Assembly: GCA_025351545.1 (NCBI GenBank)
Contig: JANXVQ010000314.1
Coordinates: 1-8,646, forward strand
DNA length: 8,646 bases
DNA from: Spirosoma sp.
GTDB lineage: Bacteria; Bacteroidota; Bacteroidia; Cytophagales; Spirosomataceae
Direction of reading: 5' to 3'
Positions 8,089 through 8,646 of this stretch are shown in pieces (position 1 is the stretch's first letter; the number at the start of each line of letters is the position of its first letter). A program made the position numbers and the translations under genes. The notes under the pieces are model-generated. The model saw nothing but the letters and a program-made list of their open reading frames with translations, was not told the origin of the DNA and ran no database searches.

Positions 8089-8122
8089 TGAAAGCGGGAG
8101 CCTTTTAACTCTCCCGCTTTCA
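8089..8122. terminator. Strong hairpin terminator after the operon, probably bidirectional
   Basis: GAAAGCGGGAG at 8090-8100 pairs perfectly with CTCCCGCTTTC at 8111-8121. A further T-A pair at 8089/8122 makes 12 bp, and the loop is 10 bases. On the plus strand it follows the symporter stop but has no good T-run after it. Eight As at 8076-8083 become a T-run for transcripts coming from the right, so it suits minus-strand termination even better. Confidence 0.8.
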
Positions 8123-8137
8123 GTCTATCGACGTGAT

Positions 8138-8440
8138 TTATTTACAACTAAATGTTGCCGCCCAGCCATTCATGTCAATCATGGTGACTTCGGCATAATC
8201 GGTTTCGGTCAGGGCTTTTTTCATACGCAGGTAGTGCAGTAACTGCATATCAGCTACATGATGAACCAACTGCTGCACTATCCAACTACCTTCCCGGTAT
8301 GTTTTCGCCAGATCAGTGGGCGATAGATCTTCGACCAACTGCCGGTATGCAGTCGGACTGGTTTCAATGATGTCAATAAGCCGTGCTAATTCATCTGCCG
8401 AGTATGTATCCTGGATGACAAAAGGCCCTATTGGACTGCA
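8138..8440 (-). pseudogene. YfiT/DinB-type metal-dependent hydrolase, internal fragment
   Basis: About 100 codons on the minus strand match the start and middle of the YfiT-like putative metal-dependent hydrolases (DinB superfamily, relatives of bacillithiol transferases). Recognisable parts are SPIGPF (8420-8437), DLAKTYREGSWIVQQLVHHVADM with the metal-binding His pair encoded at 8258-8263, RMKKALTE and IDMNGWAA. The family is usually about 175-180 residues. Here the match stops after NGWAA and the frame ends in four unrelated residues and a stop at 8138, so the C-terminal helices with the HxxxH metal ligands are missing. At the other end there is no in-frame ATG at the expected start. The open frame simply runs on into sequence antisense to the efflux-adaptor relic. 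It is probably non-functional; a short expressed fragment cannot be excluded. Confidence 0.7.
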
Positions 8441-8646
8441 TTCCGGGTGGATATGCGTCGGCGCCGGTGGACGCGAAAACCCAGTCTCTGCCCGAATCGG
8501 CCGTGGTAGGTTATGGCGGTAAGTCGTATGTGTATATACGTGATAATAAGAATGATAAGGAAGAAATATACGCATTTCGCCAGGTGGAAGTCAAAACAGG
8601 CGTCCATGAAAATAGGTAAATTGCTGTTATGTTGCCGGATGGGCTT
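8440..8646 (+). pseudogene. RND efflux periplasmic adaptor (HlyD/CusB type), C-terminal fragment with in-frame stop
   Basis: The plus-strand frame reads IPGGYASAPVDAKTQ, then SLPESAVVGYGGKSYVYI, then FRQVEVKTGVHENR and a stop at 8617-8619. This matches the end of the beta-barrel and the membrane-proximal domain of RND membrane fusion proteins, where PGMYV, LPxxAVV and VxVKTGxxENG are expected. After the stop the same frame continues as IAVMLPDGL to the window end, which is what the family reads next. The likely ancestral ENGY has become ENR-stop by two base changes (a Gly codon to AGG, a Tyr codon to TAA). The N-terminal bulk of the protein (normally 350-400 residues, with signal peptide and hairpin domain) is absent. 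The left edge abuts the hydrolase relic near 8438. This is a decayed fragment and extends beyond the window. Confidence 0.72.

Overview
The window looks like chromosomal DNA from a member of the Bacteroidota, most likely a Cytophagales bacterium of the Spirosoma type. This rests on moderate GC with AT-rich intergenic DNA, the near absence of Shine-Dalgarno sequences, a very long soluble multi-PAS histidine kinase with the SHDLQEPLRKI phosphoacceptor motif common in that group, and the wording of the aldolase and efflux-adaptor sequences. The assignment is by recognition, not by a search.

Layout. Positions 57-374 (minus) hold a small protein of unknown function. An 870-base non-coding stretch (375-1243) follows. 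Its first 200 bases carry a cluster of inverted repeats and the rest is AT-rich. Positions 1244-5125 (plus) encode a cytoplasmic histidine kinase with eight consecutive PAS domains, read from a TTG start and with no response regulator beside it. After a 409-base gap with nothing recognisable, 5535-6479 and 6489-8069 (plus) form a tight two-gene operon. It encodes a divergent dihydrodipicolinate synthase/N-acetylneuraminate lyase family protein and a sodium:solute symporter, and ends in a strong hairpin at 8089-8122.

Positions 8138-8646 are a small gene graveyard. A roughly 100-codon piece of a YfiT/DinB-type metal-dependent hydrolase lies on the minus strand, truncated at both ends. It abuts, near 8438, the C-terminal part of an RND efflux periplasmic adaptor on the plus strand. 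The adaptor piece has an in-frame stop, after which the reading continues to the window end. The open reading frame that spans both pieces on the minus strand is an artefact of the junction.

How the genes fit together. The aldolase-family enzyme and the symporter most likely handle one small carboxylated substrate: uptake with sodium, then carbon-carbon cleavage or dehydration by Schiff-base chemistry. The substrate cannot be read from the sequence. The kinase is transcribed in the same direction, but there is no direct evidence that it controls the operon. I do not see a complete new defence, mobile or RNA system here. The most unusual items are the composite relic region, the structured DNA at 428-577 and the eight-PAS sensor with an internal PAS duplication.
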